From contig OY735219.1 of the NCBI GenBank assembly GCA_963457665.1, positions 35,199,977 through 35,263,976 on the forward strand: a stretch of 64,000 nt of DNA, given 5' to 3'. The notes beneath the pieces were generated by a model, which saw only the letters and a list, made by a program, of their open reading frames with translations, had not been told where the DNA came from and did not search any database. A program made the translations under genes and the position numbers. Within the stretch, counting starts at the first letter, position 1, and each line of letters starts with the position of its first letter. Shown here in pieces: positions 49,239-59,468 of this stretch. The DNA comes from Thysanoteuthis rhombus (lineage: Eukaryota; Mollusca; Cephalopoda; Oegopsida; Thysanoteuthidae).

Positions 49239-50049
49239 TTCATGCTTGAGCAATTATATTAAAGTTTATTTCTCTGTTTTAACTGCAATGAAAGATGACA
49301 GTTCTATGAATGCCAAAAGACCTTTCATTCGGACCAAATTAGAAAAGTTTACTTGCATTCATAAGTTTATAAATATAAAAAGCTAAAACATTTTTTTTAG
49401 CATCACATATCGTAAGCGTTGAATTATGACCTGTAATTTATAGGGAACACAATAGATATACGCTCCTTGGATACGAACAAAAATGAAATGAGGCTAGAGA
49501 AAACCAGTCAGTGTCCATTTTCAGCAAGTCTTTTCTAGATCTCTTTTTTGAATCTCTTAACTGCTTTGTGATTTTATTTTATTTCTTATTTTTTAAATTT
49601 TTTTTTTTTTCAATCAATTGGAAACAATTAGTTTTATTACAGAAACCAATGTTGTCAAATGCTATCATCACGGATTTTGAACTGTTTGTCCTTTTTTCTT
49701 GTTTTATAAACTGGTTATGGTATATCTATGTTAATAGTAATCTCCTCCTAATCAAACTACAATCTAGCTTATGTGTTCAGAACCAACTTTGTCTTTTTTG
49801 TTTAGTACATATTTGATGTATGTACAAATGCATTCAAGGGAAAACAGTCAACTTGCAACAAAATAATTTTGGTTGATAATTTCCTCAGGGTATATCTTTC
49901 AATTATTATAAAAAATGTGCATAGCAAATAATATTAATGCCTTTCTCTTGCTATGATTGTTATTTGACTTAACTTTCCTTGTTTTCCATCATTTGTTATG
50001 AAATTTTATAATCAATCTTCATATTGTTACATCATTTTTTATCTATATA

Positions 50050-50073
50050 ATTTTTTTTTTTTTTTTTTTTTTT
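50050..50073. repeat. Poly(T) run
   Basis: About 24 T. Confidence 0.9.
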
Positions 50074-50082
50074 AAATTACTT

Positions 50083-50345
50083 TACCCATGCTGTCAAAGA
50101 AGGACTGCAATATTAAATAATTTTGCTACTGCGTTGTGCTTGGGAAAAAAATCCATAACATTATGTTGCTCAGTATTTTCTTTATGTTCAGCAAGAATTA
50201 ACCTGGATCTTTTTTACGCATTTCCCCCAAAAAATAAAAGTAAGGGAGATTACATTATAATTAGCATTTAATAGTTATCTCCCTTGACAAATTTTACTGA
50301 CAGAAACAGACCATGTGGTGTAATATATAGGAAGATTAGTTAAAT
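50083..50345. repeat. Dispersed repeat family D
   Basis: CCATGCTGTCAAAGAAGGAC TGCAATATTAAATAATT, ATGTTGCTC, TGGATCTTTT and ATCTCCCTTGACAAAT recur in order in the copy at 58912-59165. Confidence 0.6.
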
Positions 50346-50668
50346 TTTTCTTTTATATGAATCTTATTTCATTAACATATCTAAGAACTTGAGTGTCCAT
50401 CTCTTTGCTCTGAATTCTATTTGGGGTGCAACAATTTTGCGAGCAATTTTTAATCTTATGTAAATTTGCATAAATTTTTATTGGATGTATTTTTGATGAT
50501 GTTACTAAGGACATTGTTTTCTTTTCAGTTCCTCCAACAAAGTGCATGTATAAGAGTTGTTTGTGTATGCAATCTGTGATGCTTAGTTCAAGCTACATCT
50601 CAAAGAAATAGAAATATTTAAAGAAAAAGAATTGTTTGTGATTTGTAATCCGTGAAGATTAAAAATTG

Positions 50669-51240
50669 TCAAAGAGTTGAACCATATTGTTTGAAATATA
50701 CATGTATATAAATACATAAGATAAAAGAAATAGTTTTTGCTGCTACCAACTTGAGTACACCAACTCCTTCACTAACTCTACCACTAACAAAACTTTCTAC
50801 TAAAACCATAACACTGTCGTAGCAAAAATATAATATACCTCTTAGAGTGCAATAGATGCAAATTACAAAACATAGGAAAGTCTCGAGTGGCATTTCAACA
50901 TTGGACTTGATTACTATTGACTCCAAATTAAACCACAAAACCATCCCAATACACTCCCTGTGGAACTACACTTCTGCGCCCCGGACATAATTTTACCACA
51001 GATGCTACATTCACAATCATTGAAAGAATAGAAAAAAATACATCTTCTGACATATCTTCATGTCTTTCAAGAATTTTTGTTATGTGGATCAACGAACTTT
51101 GTACTTTCTCCCCAATGGACTTAACACAAAACTTAACAACCCTAACCATGCTGATCTTTAACTTCATAATCTTCCCACTAATATCAATTTCACATCCACT
51201 CTCTACCCTCCTTCATGCATATCTAATATTGGGAACTTCA
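50669..51240 (-). pseudogene. Unidentified open region on the minus strand, possibly a decayed gene or element
   Basis: Two adjoining minus-strand frames (51167-50928 and 50944-50669) give protein-like products: VKSIGEKVQSSLIHITKILE with SEDVFFSILSMIVNV, then MPLETFLCFVICIYCTLRG. The + strand from about 50740 to 51500 is noticeably rich in C and A compared with its surroundings. I recognise no family. It may be a transposon or retrocopy remnant inside intron 6. Confidence 0.2.
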
Positions 51241-52470
51241 CTGTCACACTGACCCCTACCAATTGAAATCTTTATATGGTATTCTATTTGTACAAATCAG
51301 AGCTAGCAAACTTTCAATGACCTGTAAGGATAATACAAATGAAGTTCCTTGATCTCATCACCCTACCATCTTTACTATCCCCAACCTATTCACACGATCC
51401 TATACTAAACTATTATCCTTCAACCCTGACACCCTAGGCCTCTCCAAGACTCATTACTGCTGCTACTATCACATCTTGCCACAGACAAGCACAGACTTCA
51501 TCACAGAACAAAGTCCTACACATCTGGATGACCCTTAAGGATTTGATTCCAATTTTTGCTTCCAAAGCATATAAATTTATTTTCTACGGAAAACTATTGT
51601 TAATATATGCTATATGTCTTTCTTTCAAATCTTACTATGATTCACCAAATATCTGTCTGCTATTGGATAACTCGACGATGGCTGGAGCTATGGCCTCCAA
51701 ATTTTCAGTGGTTACTGATGGGGCCGTAGGGCATGTTTTTTTTAGCTTACTAGTTTTTGAAAGTTCCAAAACTTTCCAAGTTTTTAGCAGTGGGTTCAAT
51801 TTACAAAGTAAGTAGAATGCTGGACTGGACTTTTATTTCATATCCATCAGGATAGCTAAACTGGATCTTTATTTATTTGTTTAAATGTATAAAGTACACA
51901 TTTAGCCTGAAAATCCTAACTGTAGGGCAAGTGTTCAGCAAGTCTCTTGAAATCTTATCCTGATTGAAGAAAAAAAACATGATTTTGCAAGTATAAAATT
52001 GTTCAAAGTAAGGTATGAAATCACTTGAACTCTTGAATAAAAAAAAATCACATGAAACTACTTGTAATTGACAGTCCCAACTTTTCAATGAATAGCACAA
52101 AATATCATGGAACTCTTCAGTAGATTGAATTTTTGAAAACATTGAGAAATTAATCTAATGATCAAAGGGAGATAATTCTAATCAGATGTTATTTCTTTTG
52201 ATATTAATATTCAATTCTCTTCTATGAAATTAAGAGTTAAAATCTGTGAACCTGAAAGGAAGGTCATTTTTCCTTTTCTTTGAGATGTGGACTTGATCAG
52301 TCATTGAGTACCTCTTTATCCTTGGAAGCATGCATGCTTTTGTAGGTTTTCTGCCTCTATCCGCATGATGCTTTCCCCCTCTCACTCTTTCTCTGTGCCC
52401 TACATGTGATGATACCGTGTGTTGGCATTGTCTTGTAGTCTTGCTGAAGAATCTGGTTGTCTCATTTCAG

Positions 52471-52567
52471 TGTACGTTGTGATTTTTATGTTCACTGTTA
52501 CATCCTCCGTTGCTTTCTATACCTGCTTCAAGGGAATATGGAATTTTTTGATTCCTGGAGACCAACG
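52471..52567 (+). CDS. SPPL2: SPPL2 exon 7: third helix
   Basis: Ninety-seven bases lie between CTCATTTCAG and GTAAGT, phase 1 in and 2 out. The first codon is split (G plus TG, valine). The product VYVVIFMFTVTSSVAFYTCF is helix 3, followed by KGIWNFLIPGDQ, matching the short loop with an aromatic and IP that follows this helix in SPPL2 proteins. Confidence 0.93.
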
Positions 52568-52640
52568 GTAAGTACCACTCAACCTTTCTCACCTGGTTTT
52601 CTCTCTAATTGTTATAACTTCCATCGAATAATCATCTTTT

Positions 52641-52760
52641 ACCTCTGCCAACAAAGTTGGGTGTATGAATTACCCAGTTTCTGCCTTTCCGTCCATCTGT
52701 CCATACAATATCTTGTATTACGTGTTATTGTTAGTCTTATTGTTCAAAAGAAAAATGAGA
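52641..52760 (+). repeat. Repeat with CCTCTGCCAAC-AAGTTGG start
   Basis: ACCTCTGCCAACAAAGTTGG followed by TTTCTGCC...GTCCATCTGTCC resembles a short interspersed repeat wording found in many aquatic animals (CCTCYGCCAAGGAGGTTATG type). Identification is by wording only. Confidence 0.35.
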
Positions 52761-52924
52761 TAAAATCCATACAAAAAATCTATTAGGATTAACAATAACA
52801 AATGATAATAATAACATGTGCTAAGAAAAAAGAAAACACTAAAAAATCTTGTTTATTCCTTTATTTATTCATGTATGTATTCATTTTGGGTGGAAATAGA
52901 AAAAAAAGCATGCCAGTGATGTAA

Positions 52925-53945
52925 CAATATATCATCATCATCATCATCATCATCATCAGTCTTTCAATGTCCGTCATTGTACATAGACCTTCCCCAGGAT
53001 TTGCCACACTTCTTTGTAATGGGCGTCGCAAAGCCAGTACTTTCTGAATTTGTCTAGCTTGTCCTTCCATCTAATATTCAGCCAGCCTTGGTTGCGCATG
53101 TGATCTCGGGGGACCCATGTCGTGAGTTGCGATGTCCATCGTTTGTACTCCATTCTTGCAATATGGCCAGCCAACTGCCATTTTCCCGGACGTACTGTGC
53201 TGTCGTGGTCTCTCCATGTGAGGCCCAGCATAATTCTTTCATGTGAACGTTGCATGGTTCTGTTTGCAGATCTGTCTCTTGATTAGGTTCCATGTTTCAG
53301 CTCCATAAGTGAATATTGGGAGGATGCATTGGTTATACACCCTTCTTTTTAGGATTAATGAGATCTTCTTATTTTTGAAAGTTGAGCTTGCTCTGCCAAA
53401 GGCTTGCCATCCTAGAGTGATTCTTTGCTTGATTTCTTCTTCTTTTGAGGGTCTCATGGAGATTCGTTGTCCTAGGTAGATGTAGTGATGTACTTTCTCC
53501 AGTTCTATGTCTCCCATTTTGATCTTGGTGTTTTTATCTCCAATGTGGTTGTTGCACATGATCTTCGTCTTGTTGAAGTTCATATGTAGGCCGACTTTCT
53601 TGCTCTCTTCATTTAGTTCATCTATCATTAGTTGGAGGTTGTGTAGGTTCTCTGCGAAAAGGGCAATGTCGTCTGCAAATCTGAGGTTGCACAGATACTC
53701 GCTATCTATTTTAATTCTTTTACCCACCTAGTCTGATCTGAAGATCATCTCGAGGCAGGCTGTGAATAGTTTGGGTGAGCTGGTATCACCCTGTCTGACT
53801 CCTTTCTGGAGCTGAAAGGGGTCCAAGTCTCTATAAAGCCTGATAAAGGAGCTGCTGTGATTGTATATACATTTCAGCACTTCGATATATACTGGATCTA
53901 CACCTTATCAAATGATGGCGTCCATGACCTTGACTACTTCTTGAA
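52925..53945 (-). mobile_element. RTE-type LINE, longest copy, with reverse transcriptase motif
   Basis: On the minus strand 53727-53239 reads through LCNLRFADDIALFAENLH, with the catalytic FADD of reverse transcriptase. It continues GLHMNFNKTKIMCN, then LPIFTYGAETWNLIKRQ. After a frameshift, 53255-52974 gives MQRSHERIMLGLTWRDH and RWKDKLDKFRKYW. The 3' end carries an (ATG)n tail (+ strand ATC repeat 52932-52959), typical of RTE elements. It is 5'-truncated and frameshifted, so inactive. It lies in intron 7, antisense to SPPL2. Confidence 0.92.
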
Positions 53946-53949
53946 TTTT

Positions 53950-54175
53950 TAAGGACTGTAGTGATGTAACGATTACCAGCACGGGAAACAGTCAGCAGGC
54001 TGATTTTCAGCCAAGGAAGTTGACAATCACTTCACACTGATGCTCTGAGGAGAGTTATGAATCCACCCCTATCCCAGTTATAGGTGAAAATAAAGGGTTT
54101 CTGCATGGGGCTAACCACTCAACTCTTGTAAAAATCAACTTTGGTCTTGAAAAATACCAAATGGCAATTCTGCCC
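53950..54175 (+). mobile_element. tRNA-derived SINE next to the LINE end
   Basis: GTAGTGATGTAACGATTACC AGCAC matches the box A region of the copy at 48905. ACACTGATGCTC, TTATGAATCCACCCCTATCC and CAGTTATAGGTGAAAATAAA belong to the shared body. It starts within about ten bases of the truncated 5' end of the LINE. Confidence 0.6.
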
Positions 54176-54409
54176 ACTAGGAGTCTTTAGGGATAAATGA
54201 AAGAACCCTTGTGAATAATAGTTTCCCTTTGTGCTATCAGAAACTGTCTATGTAGGTGTCTTCACTTTTTTAAAGTCTGGCTGGCTTTGTATATATCATG
54301 TACAGGCTGCACCAATGGAGCTAGAATGCTGAAAAAGGAACAATTGCTCTTTATTATGACTAGAAAAAAAATGAAAAAATGTTCTGTTCTTTTAAAAATA
54401 CCTCCCCCT

Positions 54410-54670
54410 AAATAGTTTTTTTGGGGGGGAGAGGGGAGCTTCAATTTGCAATGTGAGATTATGCTAATTGGTCCCTTATTTTGTGTCTGGCAGCATTCAG
54501 GCTTATTTTTTGAAAATTCAGACTTTTAGTGATCACTGATCAACAAAAGGTGCAAGAAGTAACTTAATCATTGATAACCCCTATTTCCAATTTTCTGATT
54601 GATAACCCCTAATATGGCATGCTGCCAAAAGACACTGGTTGCTTGACAGATTCTATAGAATGACTAAGTA
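54410..54670. repeat. Dispersed repeat family E, copy 2
   Basis: After a G run: TTTGCAATGTGAGATTATGC TAA, TGTGTCTGGCAGCATTCAG, GTGATCACTGATCAACAAAA and TGATAACCCC-AATATGGCATG, in the same order as at 36235. Confidence 0.55.
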
Positions 54671-54750
54671 GACCTTTCTTTATAGTGCTTTATTTGTTGA
54701 AACTAATGGACTTTGCAGCTGAATCTTCATACAATAATCAGCATGTGTTC

Positions 54751-54751
<1 letters not shown>

Positions 54752-54829
<78 letters not shown>

Positions 54830-54833
54830 TATT
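54752..54833. repeat. (TA)n microsatellite
   Basis: About 82 bases of TA with one CA near the end. Confidence 0.95.
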
Positions 54834-55626
54834 TTAAAAGAAAAGTTATGCATTCATCAGTAAGATTTTACTATACATCAATAATTCGGAGGTGGGGGTA
54901 AAAATTTATTTATCCTGATTGACTCTGTGGTCAACATAGATTCTGTTGAGCAAAAAGAACTCTGTTCGTAGAATGAACCATTATATTGATTTTAACCCCT
55001 TGAAAACTGATCCCTTCATGTGTACAAATCCCTTATACTGACATCCTGGAACTATATATAATGTATGCTTTGTTCAGATGATATACCAGGGCCACCATTC
55101 TGGATGCACAAAAACTCACATGTGCATACAAACAGCAAATACAAAGTGCACTGTGTCTGATCAGTGTCCCTAGATCAATAGGTCATGATTTCTGGATGTT
55201 TGTAAATGAAGCATATGTCAGCAATTGCTTATGTTTATTGACTTTCAAGAAATGAACACTCTAGCTTTTAAAGATTTAAGATGTTTGTCCATCATCGTAA
55301 TCACAACACACTCACACACATGGGGATAGGTGGGGGGCATGGGCCTATGATTTTTAGGGGGCCTACTTCCTTCTATTACCTTTTTTATAAGTCATTCTTG
55401 TTCTTTTATTCAGTTCTGTTTCTTCTAAGTACATTATATACCCATATATAAATCATATATATATTTAGCATTGATTACAGAAATATTTAAGAAGCAGGTT
55501 GAAATGGGGTTTCTATTTTCCATCTAGCCTGGGTCTACGACCAACTCTGCCAGGCCTTAAACACACACTTGAATGCACACTTTTCATTGAAAATAATACT
55601 ACAGATGTCTGTTTTTTTTACTCTAG

Positions 55627-55740
55627 GTTGCAGTGCTTGTGTCTGGGATGCTATCGATTTGACATGAGATACAAAGAAATTCCTTTTGCAATGATTAGTA
55701 TATCAGTTGGCGTAATTTGGTTCATTTACAGACATGAAGA
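55627..55740 (+). CDS. SPPL2: SPPL2 exon 8: loop and fourth helix
   Basis: This exon of 114 bases is phase 2 in and 2 out, with acceptor TACTCTAG and donor GTGAGT. It encodes a cysteine-containing loop (LQCLCLGCYRFDMRY) and helix 4 (FAMISISVGVIWFIYRHE). The cysteine and aromatic loop before a helix ending in W, an aromatic and R or N-E is the SPPL2 pattern. Confidence 0.93.
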
Positions 55741-55852
55741 GTGAGTATAACTCCAGTAGTTTTTATAGGTCTTCATTCAGTAATCTCATATCATTATTAT
55801 TTTTTCTTTGTCTGGACTTTTGTTTTAAATCATTTAATTTGATCTTTTCCAG

Positions 55853-55934
55853 TTTTTCTTGGGCCATTCAAAATTTCCTGGGTCTATTGTTCTGTATACA
55901 CGTGTTGAAAAACATTCGTATTCCAAGTTTGAAG
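55853..55934 (+). CDS. SPPL2: SPPL2 exon 9: fifth helix
   Basis: Eighty-two bases follow an intron of only 112 bases, phase 2 in and 0 out (donor GTAGGT). The product DFSWAIQNFLGLLFCIHVLK plus NIRIPSLK matches the strongly conserved W-A-I/L-Q-D/N-x-L-G-I-x-F-C segment just before the catalytic helix of SPP and SPPL proteins. This is one of the surest parts of the assignment. Confidence 0.96.
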
Positions 55935-56057
55935 GTAGGTATCATTATTTAAAGACACCTAGCTTTTCTCTTCCTATTGTTTATTTCTTAGACAATCAAA
56001 TCATCTTTTTTTTTTTATAGTGTTTTTTATCCCTATTCCCACGAGTTTGTCCCCTAT

Positions 56058-56205
56058 TTAACACTTTCAAGACTCCTGGTACATATATATCCTGAGATTC
56101 TTATGTGTGCTGGAATATATGTCCCAGAAATCTTTTTCAGAAATCTTTTGGGACATTTTGAATTAAGCTTTAAGCATCTCACTTCGTTCGTCTTGAAAAG
56201 GTTAA
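56058..56205. mobile_element. piggyBac-like MITE flanked by TTAA
   Basis: TTAA (56058) then CACTTTCAAGACTCCTGG, and at the other end TCTTGAAAAGG then TTAA (56202-56205). The inverted ends (C-CTTTCAAGA) with TTAA on both sides are the piggyBac pattern. The length is 148 bases. Confidence 0.65.
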
Positions 56206-57295
56206 TGATTATAGACTTTGATATTCTGGACATTTTTCTCTGAATAGAAAGTATAGCGCATTATATTTTTTGAATATGTAGTAAAAATTCATGTAAGAAT
56301 TTTTGTCTATAATTTTTTTTTTTTCTTAACACTTAACATGGTGACAAAAAATGGTTGTTAATAAGCCAGATCAGTTCATTCCAGCTATGTGAAATACATA
56401 GATGATTCACTGCCATCAATGTGATTCAAATGATTCTAATTCATACATATACTGCTGAGCAAAGAAAACTATACTGCACTGCAATCTCAGCGAGAATCAC
56501 TCTGTTGTTAGAATGAATTGAACCATTTTCTGTTGCCGCCTTGTCTTTAGCTTGGAGACCGTTGTCTTTTCTTGGGGGAGGAGCCAAATCCGGACTGTAC
56601 AGGCTCTAACAGTCCTGGGTGATGTGATGTTTTGCCAAAAATAAAGAATACGAGACATGCAGAATGACTTACTTGGTCATTGTGAATGTGACAATTACAT
56701 GGAATACAGTGGCTTCTCACTGCCATAGGACTAACCCCACAGGAGAGTGTTTGTTCACACATATGCAGTAAGGTACTTTCAGACTTTTTGCCTGGTTGCA
56801 TCAAGGTCATGCAACTGGTTCCTTGGCAAATCAAAATGGCTGGAAAGATACTTTCCGGACTGACTTCGTACAATCTAAAAATTATTTTCCATAAACTTAC
56901 CTCCTTCAGGCTTCCTCATTATAATGTGGTTCATTAGAGCACGTTTTGTGTTAACACTGGATGGGGGACCTTGAAATATCAATTTAGTTCTGAAATTGTT
57001 GAACAAGCTCTAAAATCTTGGTTATTGCAGCTCGGTCATAAAGCTGTTTGCTTTCTTAGACCCCAACACCAGTTTTATAATTGGGGATGCCTATATTATT
57101 GACTCCTTGGATTTCACTGATCTTCCCACAATTGGTATGCCACTACCCACCCTTTTTTATTTTAAGTTAAATAAAGTATCCAATGATAAGATTTATAGTA
57201 TAATTTGTTAGGTAATCGTAAAGTGTAGATTATTGTTTTAACTGATCTTGCTTTCTTTCTTTGGGTGGGTTATGGTTTATTTCTTCACATTCATT

Positions 57296-57385
57296 TGAAC
57301 CCTTTTGAGACTCCTGGGACGTGTATATCCTGAGTTTTTAATGCAGGGATTAAAGACTTTGATAGGTTGCTCTTGAAAGGGTTAA
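57296..57385. mobile_element. piggyBac-like MITE, second copy
   Basis: TTGAACCCTTTTGAGACTCC TGGGACGTGTATATCCTGAG begins it and TCTTGAAAGGGTTAA ends it. The ACTCCTGG-AC-TATATCCTGAG block is shared with the copy at 56058. Confidence 0.6.
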
Positions 57386-57624
57386 AGAAGTAAAAACTAA
57401 TTCATGACAAGACTGAGGATCCTTCCCATGAGTCAAGCAATTCAGAAATTTATGATGCTTTTAGATTATAAATCTTTGCATACTTGGCCCTGGTACCATA
57501 TTCTCTTCAAGTTTGCAAAAATTGATTTGATACCATGTATTACCATGTTGTGGGACTGGGTTTGGTGGGGAGGAGTCGATAATTTATTTCTCTTCTAATT
57601 TTTATTTTCTTTCTTTCATTTCAG

Positions 57625-57699
57625 GCAGGCACGATATTTTTATCTTTGGCCTTCATTTATGATATTTTCTTTGTTTTCATCACTCCATTTTTTACAGAG
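57625..57699 (+). CDS. SPPL2: SPPL2 exon 10: catalytic YD helix
   Basis: Twenty-five codons, phase 0 both sides, acceptor TTTCAG, donor GTTTGT. The product AGTIFLSLAFIYDIFFVFIT then PFFTE is helix 6, with the YD motif that carries the first of two catalytic aspartates (about residue 387). The YD[IV]FFVF[IV]TPF string is the hallmark of this protease family. The partner aspartate in GxGD is not in the window. Confidence 0.97.
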
Positions 57700-58184
57700 G
57701 TTTGTATTATTTACTTACTTTGCATTAAAGTTCTGTTTCAATGTTTTTGAACAATTTTCATTCAAAGCAATCATTTAGATATAAATTTCTAAAGACCTAC
57801 GTACAGTATATTATAAGTTTATTACTACCAGTGTCTGACTCAAATTGATATGTATCAAATCTCCATTTTTATTAGATTGGCTTGAAACTCTATAAGTCAT
57901 TACTGCTCAAATTGCATCATATTAAACACTGGCTTTTCTGTTGTAATCCGTCACTTTCAAAAATCCAGGTGTTATTTATTTGAAAAGTGGTTTATATTCT
58001 TGAATATGGCCTCTATATGCATGTAAACACTTGAATTTCTATTTTATGAAAGTTTGCTGATCAATGATCAGTGAATGTTTCTGTTTACTCGTGTTGTTGG
58101 ATTGTTTTTGCTTTAGTGCTCAAAAATAATCTTTTGTTTGATTTTTGATGTGAATTTTCTTTTTCTCCCGATTATGAACTAGTA

Positions 58185-58258
58185 TCTGCTCAGCTAGTGT
58201 AATGGTTTGCTAGTCAGTCTCGCTTACTGAAGGTCCTTGGTTCGATTCCCAGTATATG
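58185..58258 (+). mobile_element. tRNA-like element with perfect box B
   Basis: GGTTCGATTCC at 58239-58249 fits the polymerase III box B exactly. Upstream, CAGCTAGTGTAATGGTTTGC TAG resembles a D arm and box A, and TCAGT-CTCGCTT-ACTGA forms a perfect anticodon stem. The acceptor ends do not pair, so I call it a tRNA-derived SINE head and not a working tRNA. Confidence 0.55.
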
Positions 58259-58331
58259 CGAGGAGTGTGTAAAATTCTTCATTAAATTTACTGGTGCACT
58301 CTGCAGATAGTGTACTCTCTAAGCTGCATAA

Positions 58332-58625
58332 TCAGGGTGGAGGTATCTCTTCAGTGAACTTGCAGCCTGCCAAGGGGGTGGTCATAAAAACTTGTTGGCA
58401 TAAAGTTCTGGTCTCTAAGTTGATGCATGCAGCATAAACCGGAACTTCATCATAGGCATCTATACTCCATTGAGAATTGTCTCTCAAGAGGCAAGATGCT
58501 TTACATTTTTCAATTATAAACTCTCTAAAGAAGTCAGCTCTGTGTTCCCTCACTTCTTCTTTTAGTACAACACTGCTGTTGGGACCCACAGCCATTACTC
58601 CATTGATGCAACTAAATAGAATTAT
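58332..58625 (-). pseudogene. Unidentified open frame of about 97 codons, possible exon or gene fragment
   Basis: On the minus strand an open frame ends in TGA at about 58332. It reads GVMAVGPNSSVVLKEEVREH, FFREFIIEKCKASCLLRD, YDEVPVYAACINLETRTLCQ and ends TEEIPPP. It has no ATG at its head. A TATTTAG before the third residue block could be a splice acceptor. Spaced cysteines hint at a secreted protein, but no family is recognised. It lies inside SPPL2 intron 10, antisense. Confidence 0.25.
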
Positions 58626-58744
58626 CAAAATATTACACTAGGATATAATACAATCTTCCCCATTTCGGCTTTTGATTCTGATACAAAATTTTTATTATTG
58701 TTTGCTAATACTGGTCCTGTTATCTATTTAAAGGAAATTTGTTT

Positions 58745-58820
58745 TTTTGGGGGGGGGTTCCAAGGGTTCCCTATGAAATTTAATTATTGAAAAGGGTTCC
58801 GCAAGTAGTTAAAGACCACG
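58745..58820. mobile_element. Possible hAT-like end fragment
   Basis: GGGTTCCGCAAGTAGTTAAA GACCACGG resembles the inner and outer part of a hAT terminus. No partner end was found. Confidence 0.25.
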
Positions 58821-58911
58821 GATCTACCCATTTAGCTTTGCAGAATAAGACAACACTTGGCATTTATTCAACCAAATATATTTTGATATGCCAGGAAATT
58901 GTGTTTATACT

Positions 58912-59165
58912 TGTTTATCCATGCTGTCTAAAAATGACAGCAATATTTAGATAATTGTTCAAACGTACCTGGAAAAAATTTCAAAAACATTTTGTTGCTC
59001 TTCATTTTTTTCATCAATCAAAATGAACCCAGATGTTTTCATGCTTTAGCAAAAAATAATATAGTCAGGATGACTATTGTAAAAGAAGCATTCACAGATA
59101 TCTCCCTTGATAAATATTACATACAAAAAATATAGGCAATTATGTGACGTATTGTATAAGTAGAT
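58912..59165. repeat. Dispersed repeat family D
   Basis: TTTATCCATGCTGTCTAAAA ATGACAGCAATATTTAGATAATT, TTTTGTTGCTC, CAGATGTTTTCATGC and ATCTCCCTTGATAAAT align in order with the copy at 50083. Confidence 0.6.
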
Positions 59166-59405
59166 ATTTCATGAGTTCCCCAAAAGAAAGTGTGATACAT
59201 ATACATTTAGTGGATGAACATGGAAGCTAGTCTGTGGACATTACAAGTTCCCTCTTATAAATTTGTTTACTCTAAAAGACATGCTGGACCATCTGTTGCC
59301 GTAACATTGTGGTTTACTCTATTAGTTCAATTCGCATGACCACTATATATTTTGATGTGCTTGGATTTCTTTTTTTTGTCTCATGTTTTCTGACATATTT
59401 TTCAG

Positions 59406-59468
59406 AATGGATCCAGTATAATGATCGATGTAGCCACAGGTGGAAGAAGCCATCATCAGAATGAACAG
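59406..59468 (+). CDS. SPPL2: SPPL2 exon 11: loop after the catalytic helix
   Basis: Twenty-one codons lie between TTTTTCAG and GTGAGA, phase 0. The product NGSSIMIDVATGGRSHHQNE and a final Q matches the NGxSIM(V/I)(E/D)xAxG loop between helices 6 and 7. The next exon should begin with the conserved KLP/LP stretch leading to GxGD. I did not find it between 59469 and 64000. Confidence 0.95.

Noticed and set aside
56547-56873. 108-codon minus frame (ending ...SPKKRQRSPS)
   Set aside because: It is open and GC-richer, but no family or splice structure supports it. It may be a repeat.
58185-58258. Functional tRNA gene
   Set aside because: Box B and anticodon stem are good, but the acceptor ends do not pair and the T stem has a mismatch.
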